From Nostoc commune NIES-4072 (lineage in GTDB: Bacteria; Cyanobacteriota; Cyanobacteriia; Cyanobacteriales; Nostocaceae), in the NCBI RefSeq assembly GCF_003113895.1, contig NZ_BDUD01000001.1:3433161-3497160 (forward strand): a stretch of DNA of 64,000 nt, given 5' to 3'. The position numbers and the translations under genes were made by a program. Positions within the stretch are counted from its first letter, which is position 1; each line of letters starts with the position of its first letter. Below, in pieces: positions 53,709 to 62,093 of the stretch. The notes below the pieces were generated by a model. That model saw only the letters and a list, made by a program, of their open reading frames with translations, searched no databases and was not told where the DNA came from.

Positions 53709-56246
53709 TTACCTCGCCGGAATTTTCAACCCCCGACGCTCAAGGATTTGCCGCACTTCTGGGCTGGGAGTGTAGTTATAGCCATAGGAGGAGTTCTCTG
53801 TGTCATCCATAATTTGAGGTGTGAGTAATACAATTACCTCATTGCGCTGGTTCTGTCTGTTTGTACTTCTAAATAGTGAACCAATTAGTGGAAGATCACC
53901 CAAAATAGGAATCTTGGAGATAGAAGTCCGGTCTGTGTCTTGAATAATGCCTGAGAGAATGAGCGTCTGACCATCTCTCAAGCGAATCAAGCCAGAATTA
54001 AGAGAGCGCTCAGATACCAAGAATATTTGTTGACTACCACCTCCTCCAACGTTGATTGTAGCTGGAGCTTGGGGTGCTTTGACCACAGGAGCTACCGATA
54101 GAGAAACAAAACCGTTATCGTCAATCCGCTCAATTTTGACAGCTAGGGTTAAACCTACTCGGTCTTTTTCTGCTGAAATCGTTTCGGTAGCAAGATTTGC
54201 ATCCCGAACGATTTCCCTTTTAATATTGCCTACTACTTCCTGAGTCAGGTTGACATTAGCTTGTTGACCTTCTTGTACAATTAACGTGGGGTCAGTCAAA
54301 ATCTTGGCGTTGCCATTTGTAATCTGAGCTTGCAAACTAGCGAGAAGACGTCTAGGGAACTGGAACAGAGATGGTAGAGCAGATGTTGCTGTTCCCAAAA
54401 CTCCTGGTGTGAACGTAGTAACTCTACTGGCAGGAGTACCAGCAGTAGCAGGAACCGCAGGAACAAGCACATTACCTTGTGCATCAAGAACAGCAGGAGT
54501 ACCAGGAGTACCAGGAACGGCAGGAGTATTTGTAACAGTAGTTACATTTGGTGTTCCCCTTGTAAAGTCTGTAAAACCCCCTTGGAATGGATTTTCTGAA
54601 ACCCCCGCTCGACGGTTAAAGAATGATTCAGTCCCTCCTGGTACATCAGGTTGTTGTAACTGCCCGTCCACAATCGTTCTATTGCCTACCCCAGTTCCTG
54701 GAATAGCAGTGGAGTTATTTAAATCCAGGAAAGTATTACCACCACTATAGGGATTAGCAGTAACAGGTCTACCACCGCTTAAATTGCTTGCTACTTCAGC
54801 GCTAGTAGCTGGTCTGGAACCGCCAAAATTCAGAGATGCTGCACCACCATCATTTGTAAAGTAGTTATTACCAACTCCAAAGGAAAAGCTGGTGTTGTAA
54901 TCTTGGGTGTTCAATAGGTTAACATCAATAATCTTGACGTTAACTACTACTTGGCGACGGCGGATATCAAGCTGAGTTAGTTGAGCCATCGCCATCTCAA
55001 CTAGCCGAGGAGGGCCAATCAAGGTTAGAGCATTTGTGCGCTCATCCCCTAATGCCTGTAAACCTCTCAGTAATGGGTTAGAGTCTGTAAAAGTAACACG
55101 TTGAGTTTCAACTCTGCTTTCTGTGGTGGTCTGAGTTTGGGTGATAGGGGTAGCTCCAGCCCCAACAGGTACAGCATTAACGCTGGTAACTTGTCGTTCG
55201 CGGCTGATGGCACTTTCTGCCCCCAAGCCAACCAAAAAGTTGATGGCGACTCCTACTGATACTTGATTGAGTCGTAGGCTACGCATAACCATGTCACGGG
55301 TAGAATTAGGTAGTTTAGGCCCAACAAAAACCGTGCGATTACTGCGGTTAGCTTCCAAACCACTCAGGCGCAAGACGTAGTTAAACACATCTTGGACTGG
55401 CTCATTTTCTATATCTAGGGAGATTGTTTGAGAGGTTGCTGGTGCATTAGCACCAGCAGCAGCACCTTGTTCACCTCCGATATAAGCCAAGTTCAAATTA
55501 GCAGCACGGGCAAGTAGTGATAAAACCTCACGCACCGGCGCATCTCGCAGCACTAAACGCGGTACACGTTCTTGAGTTCCTAAGTCAATGGTGCTAGGAG
55601 AAGCATCAGTATTAGAGATGGCAATATCTCCTACGGGTGGGGCGACGGCTCTAGGTAAGAAAGGTGGAGCCTGACTCACAGGTTGACCTGGCCCAGCAGC
55701 TTGTGCGGGTTGTCCGTCAATGGTGACTTCCGGGTTAGGAACGAGAACTTCTGGCTTTTGACCAGGTTGGGCTGGAGTCGTAGCAGGCGGTGCTGTGAAA
55801 GTTTGCGCTGTTGGCGTTGGTGTTGATGCTATAGTGCCTGACGATGGGCTAAAGCTGAGTGTAATTCCATTTTGCGATCGCACCACAGGTTGACTGCTAG
55901 GTGTATTGTTACTGCCTGTTACCGTTACCCGGACGCTATTGGCATCAAGCTGATTAACCTCAACAGATGCAATTCCTGGTGCTGGGCTATCTTGACGAAA
56001 GCTCTTACCTTGTGGTAATCGTAATTGAGTATTGATAATATCTGCGACTAAAGCGTTGCCTCTTTTTGTAGTGAAAACTTGGGGGCGCGACCCAGAAGAA
56101 GTTTTCAAAGCAACATTAATTCCACCATTAACTGGATTTAACTGGACATTAGTAATTTGACTAATTTGTGCCCAAACTGGTTGAGCTGCCAAAAATACAA
56201 AAGCGGCAGTACCTAATATAAAACTATTACCGTGAAGCTGTTTCAC
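53709..56246 (-). CDS. pilQ: Type IV pilus secretin
   Basis: An 845-residue outer-membrane channel protein for type IV pili (motility, DNA uptake, hormogonia). Signal peptide GTAAFVFLAAQPVWA. An AMIN domain (about 28-130) is followed by a Pro/Thr-rich linker, secretin N domains (about 230-440) and the secretin domain (about 630-815) with LILSGIIQDTDRTSISKIP and PLIGSLFRS. A Gly/Pro/Thr-Val insertion (about 540-620, including PAVPGTPGTPAVL) lies in front of the gate region and looks like repeat-derived growth. The start is GTG 56246. It is last in the pilMNOQ order on the minus strand. Confidence 0.93.
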   Translation of the reverse strand: MKQLHGNSFILGTAAFVFLAAQPVWAQISQITNVQLNPVNGGINVALKTSSGSRPQVFTTKRGNALVADIINTQLRLPQGKSFRQDSPAPGIASVEVNQLDANSVRVTVTGSNNTPSSQPVVRSQNGITLSFSPSSGTIASTPTPTAQTFTAPPATTPAQPGQKPEVLVPNPEVTIDGQPAQAAGPGQPVSQAPPFLPRAVAPPVGDIAISNTDASPSTIDLGTQERVPRLVLRDAPVREVLSLLARAANLNLAYIGGEQGAAAGANAPATSQTISLDIENEPVQDVFNYVLRLSGLEANRSNRTVFVGPKLPNSTRDMVMRSLRLNQVSVGVAINFLVGLGAESAISRERQVTSVNAVPVGAGATPITQTQTTTESRVETQRVTFTDSNPLLRGLQALGDERTNALTLIGPPRLVEMAMAQLTQLDIRRRQVVVNVKIIDVNLLNTQDYNTSFSFGVGNNYFTNDGGAASLNFGGSRPATSAEVASNLSGGRPVTANPYSGGNTFLDLNNSTAIPGTGVGNRTIVDGQLQQPDVPGGTESFFNRRAGVSENPFQGGFTDFTRGTPNVTTVTNTPAVPGTPGTPAVLDAQGNVLVPAVPATAGTPASRVTTFTPGVLGTATSALPSLFQFPRRLLASLQAQITNGNAKILTDPTLIVQEGQQANVNLTQEVVGNIKREIVRDANLATETISAEKDRVGLTLAVKIERIDDNGFVSLSVAPVVKAPQAPATINVGGGGSQQIFLVSERSLNSGLIRLRDGQTLILSGIIQDTDRTSISKIPILGDLPLIGSLFRSTNRQNQRNEVIVLLTPQIMDDTENSSYGYNYTPSPEVRQILERRGLKIPAR

Positions 56247-56348
56247 AGTTCATTCCTCACCTTATAAAACCTTGTTTACAAACAATTCTGAAAAGTTGGA
56301 GTTAGGAATGAGGAGTGAATAATTAGAAAATAATAACTCGTAATTCCT

Positions 56349-56413
56349 GTACAGACGCGATTAATCGCGTCTCTACTTCTAACTCCTGTACAGACGCGAT
56401 TAATCGCGTCTCT
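56349..56413. repeat. Two adjacent GACGCGATTAATCGCGTCTC palindromes
   Basis: Two almost identical units (CAGACGCGATTAATCGCGTC) in the gap between pilO and pilQ, part of the dispersed palindrome family seen elsewhere in the window. Confidence 0.85.
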
Positions 56414-56422
56414 AACTCCTAA

Positions 56423-57190
56423 TTACTTTTTCGGGGCAGCCTTAGCAGCAGCAGCAGCTATTTCTTCTGGAGTAAGTGGCATCAATACCTGTAATTGGAA
56501 TGATGTATTAATCGCTGCTGGCCCTACCTGCACTGGCGTTTTATCCAATGGGGATCTTGACTCTACTGGAGCCAAACTTGCTTGATAATCTTTAACTATT
56601 AACAAAGGCTGCAAACGCTCAATGTTACGCATTATCGATTGTGTTTGCTCGTAAGTTCCTGTAATTTCGGCATTGATAGTGCTGCGTTGCAGCTTACCGT
56701 TAACCTGTAGTCCTAGAGTTCCATCGGTAACTGGTTCTGGTTTTTGCGAAACTGGCACAAATTTCTTCAGTTTGGCTCTCACTACATTCATAGAAGTTGG
56801 AGTATTGCCAGAGTCAATTAAGCGGTTTATATCCAACAGCAATGTATCTAAACTTTTTTCGTTAGCGAATAAACCTAAAACCTGAACTTTTTGCTGTTTT
56901 GCCTGTGCTAACTCGTCTTTAACTTTACCAATTTCTTTGATACTGGCTTTTTTCTGCTCAATTTGCCCTTGCAATTCAGAGCTTTTGGCTTGCTGTTGCT
57001 GATAGCTTTCCAAAGCTGGCATCAGCAGGTTTAACAATATATAACCTGCTCCTGCTAAACCAATTACCCCCACCAATATGCCAATAATTTTTGGTGTGAA
57101 GGCAATACCAAATAGCACGGGGGATGCTGGCGTAGCCTGATCGAATTCCCCACCTTGTTCGCCAAAATTTAAATCATCACTCAGCGTCAT
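56423..57190 (-). CDS. pilO: Type IV pilus inner-membrane protein PilO
   Basis: A 255-residue bitopic protein. One helix (IIGILVGVIGLAGAGYILLN) precedes a coiled coil (LESYQQQQAKSSELQGQIEQ) and a periplasmic ferredoxin-like domain. It belongs to the PilMNO alignment complex. Its ATG overlaps the pilN stop by four bases, so the two are translationally coupled. Confidence 0.88.
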   Translation of the reverse strand: MTLSDDLNFGEQGGEFDQATPASPVLFGIAFTPKIIGILVGVIGLAGAGYILLNLLMPALESYQQQQAKSSELQGQIEQKKASIKEIGKVKDELAQAKQQKVQVLGLFANEKSLDTLLLDINRLIDSGNTPTSMNVVRAKLKKFVPVSQKPEPVTDGTLGLQVNGKLQRSTINAEITGTYEQTQSIMRNIERLQPLLIVKDYQASLAPVESRSPLDKTPVQVGPAAINTSFQLQVLMPLTPEEIAAAAAKAAPKK

Positions 57191-57963
57191 TTTGAAATGA
57201 CTCCTGTTTGTTGCATACTACGAATTCGAGTCACTAACCCCACTGTGCCTTTTTTCTCCAACTCCCGGATTAATTCTGAAGCTGGAACGTCGTTCATACT
57301 CGATTGGATCGTGTATTCAACTACTTGTGGCGGCTTAATTGTTACACCCTTAGTAGGTTGACCCACACCTGGTGGTAAAGGAGCATCTACCAACGTTGCC
57401 GTCACAATTCTGCTTTCTGTGGGCTTCAAAAATTGAGACTGTTGTAGACTCAATAAAAAATCATTGACATCGTTAAAAGAACGAGCCAATCCGATAATTT
57501 CTAACCCTCCAGCAGGATTGGTTGGTGGCTGCCCTTCTGCTGCCGGAATGGGTGGGGTTTGCCTGATAGTCTTAATTTGCACTGCTGCTGGAATGCGATC
57601 GCGCAAATCTTGCAGCATTGCTGACCAAGGTCGAATTTGATCAAATACAGTGACTAAAGCTTGGGTTTCCCCTTTAACTGCCTTCGTCTCGTCTTTGATT
57701 TTATTAATATTTCCTATTTCTGTATCTAACCTCTTGCTTTCTTGGTCTAGTTGTGCGATTTGACCATCTAACTCAACAATCTTCCCTTGCAACAGCCAGC
57801 AACCAAGTCCCAATAAAGCTGGAAGAGTTACACCTACTCCAACTCCCACATACAGCAGTGTCAAATCCCCCGTAGGAAACTTTAGGGATATTCCTTTTCC
57901 TTTCTCAGGATTTTGCTGGTATGCTGGACGATCTTTAAGAAAGTTAACATCTAGGCTGTACAT
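57187..57963 (-). CDS. pilN: Type IV pilus inner-membrane protein PilN
   Basis: A 258-residue bitopic protein. The N-terminal YSLDVNFLKDRPAYQ is the cytoplasmic segment that binds PilM. A transmembrane helix (LLYVGVGVGVTLPALLGLGC) and coiled coil (LDGQIAQLDQESKRLDTEI) follow, then the periplasmic domain with IRPWSAMLQDLRDRIPAAV. GGGAGGTG lies just upstream, spanning the pilM stop. Confidence 0.9.
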   Translation of the reverse strand: MYSLDVNFLKDRPAYQQNPEKGKGISLKFPTGDLTLLYVGVGVGVTLPALLGLGCWLLQGKIVELDGQIAQLDQESKRLDTEIGNINKIKDETKAVKGETQALVTVFDQIRPWSAMLQDLRDRIPAAVQIKTIRQTPPIPAAEGQPPTNPAGGLEIIGLARSFNDVNDFLLSLQQSQFLKPTESRIVTATLVDAPLPPGVGQPTKGVTIKPPQVVEYTIQSSMNDVPASELIRELEKKGTVGLVTRIRSMQQTGVISK

Positions 57964-57967
57964 TTTG

Positions 57968-59074
57968 TTACACCTCCCGCATTCCTAGACCAAGTACGAT
58001 CGCCAAGCCAGAGCGTTGCACCTGTGGATATTTCTCAGTGTCAACTTCCAAAGATAAAGCCCCGATTGGATCTATTTGGGTAGTTGGCAAGCTCAATCGT
58101 TGGGTAAAGAATTCATCTAACTGTTGGAGTCCACCTCCTGGGCCAGCTAATATAATCTGCGCTACCTCCAAATTTTCACTTTGATTGAGGTAAAAATCGA
58201 TGGAACGGCGCAGTTCATCAGTTAGTTCTCCCAATACTCTTAATATGGCTGCCATACCAGGATTGATTTCAGTAACCCCAGTTTTCCCGCCGTCTAGAGA
58301 TGTTTGGGGAATCACCATTCCGTGTAACAGTTCCATATCTCGTGATGTGGGTAAGCTCATTGCCCTTGCTAAGGCAGTTTGCATTTGATAAGTCCCGATT
58401 GGGACTGTGCGCGAAAATTGCGGCACTCCGTTAACGATGATGGCGATTTCTGTACTGTCAAACTCTATATCAACTAGTACTGCTGCTTCTTGCGGCCCAA
58501 ATTGTCGCAATTGCTCACGAATAGTCCGAATCAGAGCAAAACTGTTAATTTCTAAGACATCGATTTGTAATCCTGCCTGCTCGAATGTACTGATATATGT
58601 ATCCGTTATCTCTTTACGGGTGGCAACTAGAAGTACGTGTACTTTTTCAATGCCATCTTCATCTACAAAGTACCCAAGTTTCTGATAATCTACATCAGCC
58701 TCTTCACGAGGATAGGGTAAATATAAACCTGCTTCATGGTTAAGAACCATTTCTCGCAGTTCTTTATCATCTAACTCTGCTGGCACTGGTATGATCCGAA
58801 CGATGGAATCTCGCCCTGGTACACCAGTAGCAACGCGAGAAGTTTTGATTTTGCTCTCAGTTAGCGCCTGCTGGATTAATTGCGCCATTGCTGCGGGGTC
58901 GGTGATTTGACCATCGGTAACTACGCCTTCTGGAACTGCTACCGATGTAAAGGTTTCTAGCTTCAAGCCTTGACCCTGCTTGCGTAGCTGAACTACATTC
59001 ACCCTTTCGGGAGCAAGTTCAATGCCGACCCCTTTTTTTGATTTGCCAAACAGACTTTTGAAGCTTTTTACCAC
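57968..59074 (-). CDS. pilM: Type IV pilus assembly ATPase-like protein PilM
   Basis: A 368-residue actin/FtsA-like cytoplasmic protein. KSKKGVGIELAPERVNVVQL, VDYQKLGYFV, VLVDIEFDSTEIAIIVNGV and LAGPGGGLQQLDEFF are the PilM nucleotide-fold motifs. GTG 59074 is chosen because everything upstream in frame is STRR translation (MPNAQCP units), as in no homologue expected. It starts the pilMNO(Q) cluster. Confidence 0.88.
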   Translation of the reverse strand: MVKSFKSLFGKSKKGVGIELAPERVNVVQLRKQGQGLKLETFTSVAVPEGVVTDGQITDPAAMAQLIQQALTESKIKTSRVATGVPGRDSIVRIIPVPAELDDKELREMVLNHEAGLYLPYPREEADVDYQKLGYFVDEDGIEKVHVLLVATRKEITDTYISTFEQAGLQIDVLEINSFALIRTIREQLRQFGPQEAAVLVDIEFDSTEIAIIVNGVPQFSRTVPIGTYQMQTALARAMSLPTSRDMELLHGMVIPQTSLDGGKTGVTEINPGMAAILRVLGELTDELRRSIDFYLNQSENLEVAQIILAGPGGGLQQLDEFFTQRLSLPTTQIDPIGALSLEVDTEKYPQVQRSGLAIVLGLGMREV

Positions 59075-59099
59075 AGTTGTGCCCGATGGACTGCTAAAT

Positions 59100-59218
59100 T
59101 GAATTGGGCATTGGGCATTGGGCATTGGGCATTGGGCATTGGGCATTGGGCATTAAGAAAACTTTTCTTTAGTCCCTAGTCCCCAGTCCCTAGTCCCTAG
59201 TTCCTAGTCCCTAGTCGC
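59100..59218. repeat. STRR cluster upstream of pilM
   Basis: GGGCATT heptamers at 59100-59155, then CCCTAGT heptamers at 59172-59218, lying where the pilM promoter and leader would be. Confidence 0.93.
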
Positions 59219-59306
59219 CTCTATTACTGGTAATTTATTTAGCCTATAATCTCGACAATTCTGATCTAAGCTTTTCACACTGAGCAAGCGTAAAAATACT
59301 GGGAAA

Positions 59307-60611
59307 ATGATTCAATTGCGAAAATTTAAACAACTTGTTGCTTTTACACTGCTTGGCTTATTAACCAGTTGGATTGTAAGTTGCAGCACAAGTAATGTTG
59401 GTACAGGTACAAAACAGGCTACTTCAGGGGCGGCAACTATTGAGTTTTGGACGATGCAACTCCAACCTCAATTTACCGACTACTTCAAAAACCTAATTGC
59501 GAATTTTGAATCGCAAAATTCAGGTATAAAGATTAACTGGGTTGATGTCCCGTGGGCGGCGATGGAGAACAAAATTTTAACAGCTGTCTCCGCAAAAACG
59601 CCACCTGATGTAGTTAACCTGAATCCGGGTTTTGCTTCCCAACTTGCCGGACGAAATGCCTGGTTAGATTTAGATGCAAAAGTCTCAAAGGATGTACGTT
59701 CCTCCTATCTAGCGAATATCTGGGAATCTTGTACGCTTAATGGCAAGAGTTTTGGGATTCCCTGGTATCTCACCACACGGCTAACCATTTATAACACCGA
59801 TTTATTAAAACAGGCAGGTATCAATAAACCGCCTGCAACCTACGCAGAATTGGCACAAGCAGCGCAACAAATTAAAGACAAAACTGGCAAATATGCCTTT
59901 TTTGTGACTTTCGTACCGCAAGATTCTGGTGAAGTGCTGGAATCTTTTGTGCAAATGGGTGTCACTTTAATAGATGCTGAGGGGAAAGCGGCGTTTAATT
60001 CAGCACTAGGTAAGGCAGCGTTTCAGTATTGGGTAGACTTGTATAAAAAAGGCTTACTTCCTAAAGAAGCTTTGACGCAAGGACATCGCCACGCGATCGA
60101 TTTATACCAATCTGGAGAGACTGCGTTTCTCGCTTCTGGGCCAGAGTTTCTGAAAACGATCGCTAATAATGCCCCGAAAATTGCTCAAGCTACGGGAATA
60201 GCACCTCAACTCACTGGTGACACAGGTAAGAAAAATGTTGCGGTGATGAACATGGTGATTCCCCGCGATAGTAAACAACCAGACGCCTCTGTTAAGTTTG
60301 CTTTATTTGTCACCAATGACGAAAATCAGTTAACCTTTGCTAAAGCTGCAAATGTTCTACCTTCTACAATCAAAGCATTATCTGATAGTTACTTTACAAA
60401 TGTTCCAGCTAATGCTTCAACAATAGAAAAAGCGCGAGTTATGAGTGCTAAAGAATTGTCAAAGGCAGAAATATTAACTCCTACTTTGAAAGATTCCAAC
60501 AAACTGCAAAAGGCTGTTTACGAAAACTTGCAAGCAGCAATGTTAGGACAGAAGACTGTAGATAAAGCTGTAGAAGATGCGGCGCAAGAGTGGAACAGTA
60601 CTAGGAGTTAG
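59307..60611 (+). CDS. ABC transporter sugar-binding lipoprotein (family 1)
   Basis: A 434-residue extracellular solute-binding protein. It has a lipoprotein signal (LVAFTLLGLLTSWIVSC, Cys about 26). IEFWTMQLQPQFTDYF, PPDVVNLNPGFASQLAG, IPWYLTTRLTIYNTDLLKQA and FALFVTNDENQLTFAKA are typical of sugar-binding MalE/UgpB-like proteins. It should deliver a sugar or oligosaccharide to an inner-membrane ABC permease, but no permease or ATPase gene lies in the window. Confidence 0.9.
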   Translation: MIQLRKFKQLVAFTLLGLLTSWIVSCSTSNVGTGTKQATSGAATIEFWTMQLQPQFTDYFKNLIANFESQNSGIKINWVDVPWAAMENKILTAVSAKTPPDVVNLNPGFASQLAGRNAWLDLDAKVSKDVRSSYLANIWESCTLNGKSFGIPWYLTTRLTIYNTDLLKQAGINKPPATYAELAQAAQQIKDKTGKYAFFVTFVPQDSGEVLESFVQMGVTLIDAEGKAAFNSALGKAAFQYWVDLYKKGLLPKEALTQGHRHAIDLYQSGETAFLASGPEFLKTIANNAPKIAQATGIAPQLTGDTGKKNVAVMNMVIPRDSKQPDASVKFALFVTNDENQLTFAKAANVLPSTIKALSDSYFTNVPANASTIEKARVMSAKELSKAEILTPTLKDSNKLQKAVYENLQAAMLGQKTVDKAVEDAAQEWNSTRS

Positions 60612-60662
60612 TAAACAAACGAAATAATAGCTAAATATAAGAATTTCGGGGTGGAAATGGAT

Positions 60663-60711
60663 GTAGGACTTACGCTTGCATTGTCAAGACTTAGGCAAGT
60701 TGCGTAAGTCC
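60663..60711. repeat. Short inverted repeat AGGACTTACGC/GCGTAAGTCCT
   Basis: Perfect 11-bp arms with a 25-30-base loop. The TAGGACTTACGC sequence is a known type of dispersed repeat or IS end in Nostoc. It may also act as a terminator for the lipoprotein gene. Confidence 0.65.
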
Positions 60712-60738
60712 TGTTTGAGAAACAGTGTCTTGGACAAA

Positions 60739-60963
60739 CTACGCTTGCACCACAAAATTTAATTCCGTAAGAGTTGGCGCACCAGTTAGAGTTGCAAATA
60801 GACCACCGCTACCAAAACCTGCGGCACTGCCATTTTGGTTGTAAAATAACTGCCCACTGGCAGCGTCATAGATAATTTTCGCCGTGCTAGACGCCACAGA
60901 AGAAGTTGTGATTTGAAAATCACTATCGTTAAGATAACCTGTTCTTGTTAAAGCGATCGCATT
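60739..60963 (-). pseudogene. RTX/hemolysin-type calcium-binding protein, C-terminal fragment
   Basis: Reads AIALTRTGYLNDSDFQITTS, then KIIYDAASGQLFYNQNGSAA, GFGSGGLFATLTGAPTLTEL and NFVVQA-stop, the usual end of cyanobacterial RTX proteins (LFYNQNG...FATL-x-G-x-P-x-L). The 5' side ends at the 30-bp inverted repeat beginning at 60965; an ATG at 60993 lies within that repeat and would only by chance make the fragment translatable. Confidence 0.7.
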
Positions 60964-60964
60964 A

Positions 60965-60994
60965 AACCCACATTCCGCACCCTTAACTGTCACA
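60965..60994. repeat. Left 30-bp inverted repeat of a possible mobile element
   Basis: AACCCACATTCCGCACCC core; 28 of 30 positions match the reverse complement of 61624-61653. It abuts the truncated RTX gene. Confidence 0.75.
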
Positions 60995-61623
60995 ATCGGT
61001 TATTACGGAAGTTGATTTATGAAAAAGGAGTAAAAAATTACATTTATCTCAAGAGAAACAGATTTGGGATAGGAAAATTTATCAGATATATTCTCAATAA
61101 GGAGCAATAAATATAAGAGTAGTTTGGTGGAAAAGTTTAATAATATAATGTTATTATTACAAAATTAATACATTATTGTAACTTATGTCTATCGGAAAAT
61201 AAAGTTAAAAACGCCATGACTTATTCAGAACATTAATTTTATTAATGAGCTAAATGATCTAATTAAAATATTAATAATATTGATAAATCAACTTATATAT
61301 CTATAGTAATTACGGCAAGCTTCTGGGAGGAATAGGAGAATGTACTTCATTTCAGATGTCAAATTATAAAATTCTGTTTTTTGTTGAAAAGTCACAAGAT
61401 GAACTGATTGAAAACATTGAAATATCCACCGCATGGTTGGATTATTGATTTTGAACCAATTTTGACATCAAAATAACCTAAGAACTAAATTTTTATACTT
61501 AGTCGTAAATATTCAAATGTATATCTAAGTTAATCATAATAATTCCTATTTAGCTCTAATGAATTCTAGTCAATTCTCTCAACCATTAGTTCTTATGTAC
61601 TAAATATATCCGTTTCTTTGGGG
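60995..61623. other. AT-rich interior of the inverted-repeat element
   Basis: About 630 bp, strongly AT-rich. No convincing coding frame or transposase remnant was seen. It may be non-autonomous element DNA or an AT-rich spacer. Confidence 0.4.
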
Positions 61624-61653
61624 TGTGACAGTTGTGGGTGCGGAATGTGGGTT
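61624..61653. repeat. Right 30-bp inverted repeat of a possible mobile element
   Basis: TGTGACAGTTGTGGGTGCGG core; pairs with 60965-60994. Immediately followed by two GACGCGATAAATCG-type palindromes (61660-61730). Confidence 0.75.
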
Positions 61654-61841
61654 AAGGCAAGAGACGCGATAAATCGCCGTCTCTACAAAGGACTGATTCT
61701 TGTAAAGACGGCGATTTATCGCGTCTTTGGATCTAGGGCGTGTCATCAAAAAACCTTAATTGCTGCTACAGCTTGTAGTTTTGCCTAAATCCTGTAGGCG
61801 CATCTTCAAAAATAAATGGTGTTAGTATCTCAACTTTGAAC

Positions 61842-62093
61842 ATTTGCAGCAAATACTTTAACCTTTGCAGCAAATGTTATTCCATGTATAAGAAAGGCTT
61901 AAGTATTTGCAAGAAAGGTATAATCATTTGCTGCAATTGCTTTAACCTTTGTAACAAATACTCTTCCATATATAAGAAAGGCTTAAGTATTTACAAGAAA
62001 GGTATAATCATTTGCTGCAATTACTTTAACCTTTGCAACAAATACTCTTCCATGTATAAGAAAGGCTTAAGCAATTGCAACAATCATTGTAGT
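61842..62093. repeat. Array of 12 tandem 21-bp units in an 84-bp higher-order repeat
   Basis: Twelve 21-bp units. Units recur in the order A-B-C-D (for example atgtataagaaaggcttaag, ATTTGCAAGAAAGGTATAAT), giving an 84-bp super-period repeated nearly three times. In one plus-strand frame (TTG 61836 to stop 62136-62138) it reads as Cys/Lys/Asn-rich heptapeptides (MYKKGLS, ICKKGII, ICCNCFN, LCNKYSS), but the start and Shine-Dalgarno are poor. It overlaps the end of folC by about ten bases. Confidence 0.9.

Noticed and set aside
59075..59146. Longer N-terminus of PilM
   Set aside because: Again repeat translation; GTG 59074 gives the expected VKSFKSLFGK start region.
60739..60993. Intact 84-residue protein at the RTX fragment
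   Set aside because: Its ATG and first ten residues come from the inverted repeat; the rest is only the C-terminus of a much larger family.
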